Shown: positions 27,501 through 34,266 of the stretch, piece by piece
Layout: each line of letters starts with the position of its first letter
How positions within the stretch are numbered: the first letter of the stretch is position 1
Assembly (NCBI GenBank): GCA_019802505.1
Contig: JAFMOC010000079.1
Coordinates: 864,501-928,500 of the forward strand
DNA from: Corydoras sp. C115
Taxonomy: Eukaryota; Chordata; Actinopteri; Siluriformes; Callichthyidae
Direction of reading: 5' to 3'
Length of the DNA: 64,000 nucleotides
Notes under the pieces: generated by a model
What the model was told of the DNA's origin: nothing
Databases searched by the model: none
The model's input: the letters and a program-made list of their open reading frames with translations, nothing else
Made by a program: the position numbers and the translations under genes

Positions 27501-30289
27501 TTTGTTTGGACTGTGGGAGGAAACCAGAAAACTGGGTCTCCAGCACTGAGATGTGGACGTACTAAACACAAAGCCACTGAGCCGTTTGTCCAGCCGTAAT
27601 ATGGGTAGTCATAGGCTTTTGTTTATGGAACCAACCCCATCAAGTACTACAGCTGAAGTGCCCTTGAGTAAGGCAACTAACCCTAATTGCAACCTTGGGC
27701 GCCGTATACAAGGCACGTGTACTTACTTCACTTAGTATGTGTGTGTTTCACTGCATTAATTGCAATTAAAACTGTATTAATTGCACTTAAAACATAACCG
27801 CTGGACCCAAAAGCCAATTTTTATTAAAACGATCCCTTTCCACAATGACAGGTACAATGGGAAGAGGCAAAAAAAAGACCCACATTAAAACTTTTTTAGA
27901 TTTAGAATTTTCTGATTCTCGCTCAAAAATACAACCTGGACATAAAAATTTACTTCTGATGCATCACTCTAAATCAAAGCTTCTGCCAAACACTGTGATG
28001 ATGTACACTGCTCATAATATCCAGTACCTGACAGGAGCGGGTGCAGGGGCCTTCACAGGCCTAACAGGAGAAGGAGATTGCTGACGAGTAGTCGAAACCT
28101 TAGTTGTCATAGTTGGAGGAGACTTGGAAGTTGGCTTGGGTGGCACGCGAGGTGGAGTTTTATGAGCCATCTCCTGAGTCACGATGCCTCCCTCCACATG
28201 CATTTGCAAGGATGAAGCCTCAAAATGTGCGTGCATTTTCTACAAATCACACCAAAACACCAGTTAACAAAACAGTGATGAATATTAACAGTATTTGTAG
28301 CCAATGTCCAAAAAAACATTACCTTTTCCACTCTAGTTTGACGAGTCTGTGCAACCTGAGAACTTGAAATTACTGTCTTAATTTTCTTAGCTGGTACAGC
28401 CTCTTCTTCACCTGTAAACATTTTAGATTAGATTTAGAAACCACAATACAAGGTGGCCATTAATAACTACTATACCCTCACCAACCACCACTTCACTCAT
28501 TCTCTATTTTGATAATTATATGGTTGGTGCATTATTCCAATCCCAGCAGTGTCACTGAGGTGTTTAATTGAAACTACAGCAGCACTGCTGCACTAAAACC
28601 ACTTTCCCGCATCAGTGTCACTGCAGAACTGACAATAAACAATCCACCACCCAAATGATACTGGTTCTGTGATTGTACTGACCAATAGAGAACACAGATG
28701 GACACAGGGCACTAACAAAAAAAAAAAGAACACAGATGGACTACAGTCTGTAATTGTAAAACTACAAAGTCCATCTTTATGGTAAGTGGAGGAAGTGGAT
28801 AATGGAGCAAAAAGGGGGCATGTCCAAACCTTTGACGGTAACTGTGGATGCATTTTAATGTTTGAATATACTATAGATGGACAATAGTCCATCTGTTTGT
28901 GGACTACAGTACATACTGTGTTAGTTCCCTTTATTCTGTTGTCTAATGATTAGGACCCCAATAGTAACACCACAGAGCAGGGATTATTTTATTGGTGCAT
29001 TATTCTTATCACTGCATTGATCAGACACATTAGTACTGCTGGAGTGTTCACTTATTGCACATTTCATTAGACACATCTACCTTATTGCTCCTTTTGTAGA
29101 TATAAATGTTGTGTTAGGCATCCTGTTATATTTAATTAATTTAACAATAAACATGTCTTTGGAATGTGGGAAGAAACTTGAGTATCCAGAAAAAAATTAC
29201 CCAGGCACAGGTAGGACATGTAGACTCCCACCACACAGAAAAGACCTTTGTTAGCTCCAAAAATCGAACCTGGGACTTTCTTGCTTGAGGATACAGAGCT
29301 CACCACTGTGCCGCCCCATGATGCCTGACATTTTTGGTTCGTGGACTGTTCTCAGGCACTGTGGTGTCACTGAGATCTTTAAAGATTTCAGCAGCATTAC
29401 TAAATAACTGATCTACACATAGAAGCGCAACCAACACTAACATACCGGCACCATGTATGTATCACTGCAGCGCTGAGAATCATCCACCACCCAAATAATA
29501 TCTGTTCTATAGTGACCAAGTAGTAGTCCAATAAAGATTGGAGTAACATGGACTAACAATGTATGCTGAGAATGTATGCTGAGAAACAAATGGACCATGC
29601 AATTTTGTAACTACAACTCATATCTATACTGCAAGTGACTCAATAATAGAATATGAATTTTAAATTTTAAACACAAACCTTGCACCAGGAGTTCTGCGGT
29701 TGAAGTGGCACGTCCACTGCTGTTAGAAGCATTCACTGAATATGTTCCAGAGTCCTCTGGAAAAGCTTCAGCAATCAACAAACTATAAAGGTCTCCATCC
29801 TGAACGATCTGAAAGTCAGCGGAGCTCTGAATCTCAGCTCCCTCTCTGTAGAACTTCACCACAGGTGTAGGGATTCCCGTCACACGGACGTCCAGTCTCA
29901 CTTTGCTTCCTTGTCTCACGGTCATGCTTTGCAGTCTCTGAATAAAGTTGGGAGGCGCAGTTTCCGCTGAAAGAGATAAAGAATGAACATATGCACCCTT
30001 TACAACCGGGAACAGAGCATGTTGTGGTGAGGGAGATTCTATGGACCTGACGGAATTGGGGTGATGGTGGGCACCAGCACATTTACATAGTAAGAAACAC
30101 CGGGCTTTAAAGAACAGCTTTTACAGAAATGTGCTGGTTCCCACCATCACCCCAATTCCGTTCCACAACGGCATGCAACATACAAACCACAAGTATGAGT
30201 ACAAGTTCATAAGCACAATATCAAACCTGTACCTTATACTACATCACTAGATGATGATGATGATGATGATGATAATAGTAATAGTAATA

Positions 30290-30333
<44 letters not shown>

Positions 30334-30811
30334 TGGGGCGGCACGGTGGCTTAGTGTTTAGAATGTTCTCCTCTCAGCACTAGGGATTCCCGGTTCGAAT
30401 CCCAGTCTGAGTGGAGCTCTCCCTGTGTCTGCGTGGGTTTCCTCCGGGTTCTCCGGTTTTCTCCCACAGTCCAAAAACATGGATCAAGGTCAATTCAATT
30501 CTCCAAAATAATTGCCCCATATAGAGTGTGTTTTTGTGTGTGTCTGTGTGAGTGTTTGCCCAGCAATAGATTGGCGTCCTGTCCTGTGTATCTGCCCAGC
30601 ATCCGAAACATTCTCCCCTGGATGGGCATGGGGAACCCCCCCCCCCACGACTCTAGTAGAGGATAAAGTGGAAGATGATGGATGGATGGATGAATGATAA
30701 AATTAATTAATTAATTAATTAATTAATTAATTAATTAATTAATTAATTAATTAATTAATTAATTAATTAATTAATTAATTAATTAATAAATAATAATAAT
30801 AACAATAACAA

Positions 30812-30842
<31 letters not shown>

Positions 30843-33590
30843 TTTGCAATTAGAAAAAAAAAATCACACAACCTGAACGTTTTAGCATTTATCTAACAGA
30901 AACTGATGAACACCAGTGTGACCGGACCACACTTCAGCAACTATTTTAGCACATCACCTGTTGTTCTACATTATCAGTGCAGTTTTGTTAGAACTGAGGT
31001 CGAGTGACCTTGCCGGACAGTTAAAGCCTCTTAAATTCACTGACATGTTGAACAGGTGTTTTTTACAGGACCATGAATTATAAACCGCCCCACAATACCA
31101 ATATGAACCCCCTAATATTTATTACCGGGCCTGGCACAATTATTAAATAATTATATGTAAACATACTTCAGTGAGCTCCAGCTAATTGGCAACCGTACAC
31201 CATGCAGCTTGACTTTAGGTGCATCAGTGTGTCTTTGCTATCGCGATGACTGAAAAATCACACCCTGCACGGTACAAATTCTTGTAATTATTTATGGGTG
31301 TGCTTTGGGTCCGTGTTCTCCATTTTCCTCTCACAGTACAAAGACATGGATTAAGGTCAATTGAATTCTCCAAAATTGCCCCATATAGAGTGCGTGTGTG
31401 TCTGTGTGAGTGAGTGTGTGCCCAGTGATAGATTGGTGCCCTGTCCTGTGTGTATTTGTCCAGCGCCCAAAACGTTCTCCCCTGGATGAACATACATACG
31501 TACCCCCCCCCCCCCCCCCCCCCACCACCAAGACTCCCCCGAGGGGATATCCGAGGGGATAAAGCGGAAGATAATGGAAGGAAGGGTGCTCTGGGTGTAA
31601 TGTGCAATAAACCGATTAGCGTGTCACTCATCCTTTAATTTAGAACCTATTTTAACAGAGCACTGGACAATGTCACAATTTTGTATTGATGTACAATTAT
31701 GTTGTTTTGATTTTGTATTCTGTTTATTGTTAATGGAAAAGTTTGCATAGCTGCCAATTGGCACACACTATGGGTTTGTGCGTAACAAGCGGGGATGTAC
31801 GTGCCTGTGTTGACAAATCACTGCCAAGACAGTAAAAACAAATTAACATTATTTTTGGTTATGTTAGAAGACTTATAGATAAAAAAAAAACATTTTAGAT
31901 GACGTTTAAAAGTTTTTAAAGACAGTTATTGACGAAATGCTTAGATTTTTTTTAAATGCAGGCTGCGAACTGTTCAGGTTTAGAGCAATCTGCTGAATGC
32001 TGTAAATGTGGAATTGCTTCATATGTACATATTAAATGTAGACTGGAAGAAAACAGATAAAAAAAATTGAATTTTATTATTTTATAGAAGCTCAATAGTA
32101 TATCCAGTTTTTAATCCCCATTAATGTAATGTCCACACAGTATAAATACTTTTTCCTCATGAATGTCTCATATCACATGGCTAAGATCTAACTTACACGC
32201 TGCTATAAATACACACTTTTAATTCCTCTGTACATGACACTGGTCTTAAACAGCAGATCCTATTTTTATTTGGCAGATGATTCAATTTTACAAAACCATA
32301 AACTGTGCATATAATCCCCACTTGTGCTGGTGCAGCAGATGCATGCCATCAGTTCAAAGCTCTGCCAAGTTGTCTGGAAATAGACTCAGTGCGCAAAGTG
32401 ATATTTTACTTAAGGTTTAACAAAAAACAAACTTGCGCAAAAGTATATATTAAACTGCTTAACTGTGTCAATGACACAACTCTATATGGAGAATAAAGCT
32501 ACTGAATGTGCCATTACCTTAGTAGACAACACGTTATATGATTGTCCACCCAATATGTTCAATTTGGCAAATATTAATTAAAATCAATTAAATATTTACA
32601 TGATGTAATCGAACATCCTTTTAGCTAAACAATCACAAAGAACAAAGGCCCTATCTTACACACCGTGTAAGGCACATTGTGATGCTGATTGCTATTTTCC
32701 ATCTCGTCAACAGTCGAGATGTAAATTTTATTTTATTTTTAATAGCATCAGTGCTTGCAAAAATGAGGTGTGTTCAGGTACATTTCTGGCATGTTGCTAT
32801 CTCGGCACCGGAAAATCTAAGCACACCACTGACTAAAAATAACCTCTGCAAAAGTCAAAATTCAGACATTGGCCGCTATATCGTGAATCATCAACACAAG
32901 CGCATGTCCAATGCCACTGAACGCTGAACAGAACTGAACCCTGTTAAATCTGACTGCATTTGTACAGAGAATGCAGATATATTGTCCACATTATACTATG
33001 TGTTCTCCATTCACAGTCAAATGGAGAACCTATTGGAGCAGTGCATTGAGTCCAGGTAACGGTACCGCTCAAATAGCAATCTGCCAAAGTGAGAGTGCCA
33101 CCTGGTTCTTATAGGGAAAGGAATGTGACACGCTGATTGGTTTATTACACATTCCATCCAAAACACACCCATGAAGAATTACAGGAATTCGTACATGCGT
33201 GCTTGTATGCATTTTGTGCTGCGTAAGGTCTACTTTTCTCGTCATTTCCACAGCAAAGAAACACTGACATGGCTACACAATGCCACGGTTGACAGCTCAT
33301 CTAAAGATCGTTAATATAAGGCTCCAGACTTCATTAGTCTGTTTACTTTAAAAAAAATTTCACTTTCAATTAGCAAACTTAAAAGCAAATGCTTTTATAA
33401 TGTGATGCAATACGAGTAATCAAGACTGTGTAGAGGTCCAACAGACTCAAGCATGTCGTGCTCCATTTTAAAACTCCAACCACCTTCCCATGTTTCAAAC
33501 TTCTCAGTTTGCATTTTTATAAAATTGGGACTTTTTCATATCATTTGATATGTTGCTGACAACAATCTTAGAGTTTAAAATATTTTTACC

Positions 33591-33670
<80 letters not shown>

Positions 33671-34184
33671 CCATATTCATTATGATATATGTCTCTCAGT
33701 TTCTGTTTATGTATCCCACACTATATCCTCATTTAAATGTATAAAAGTCAAATGAGTCTAAGTTTGCTGTTGCATTTCCAGTGCCTTCATCCCATAATGC
33801 TGCGCATCTTTTTGTACCTGTAACCAGCAGTTCAGCGGTGCTAGTGGCTTGTCCAGCTCCATTAGTGGCTCTCACAGAAAATCTTCCACTGTGTGCGGCT
33901 GTCACGGCGGGGATCCTCAGAACAGCGCGGCCTTCGCTGAACGAGATCTGAGCGCCGGGCAGAGAAGCAGCAGTAAGAACCTGGCCATCACGAAACCAGC
34001 TCACCTCAGGAACTGGGTTACCTGCAATGAAAAGGTCTCGTTATTAATCATACCATGGTAAACAGCATTAAGGCTTATTATTATGAATATTTCTATTAAT
34101 ACAGTAAAAATATTATTCAATTTAAAAATATTTAACACACATCTAAGCTGTTTTAATGATGAATGAAGAATTTCCACCAGTTTG

Positions 34185-34266
<82 letters not shown>

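Noticed and set aside
30392..30402. Candidate tRNA gene
   Set aside because: A and B boxes belong to the SINE head; there is no full cloverleaf or acceptor stem.
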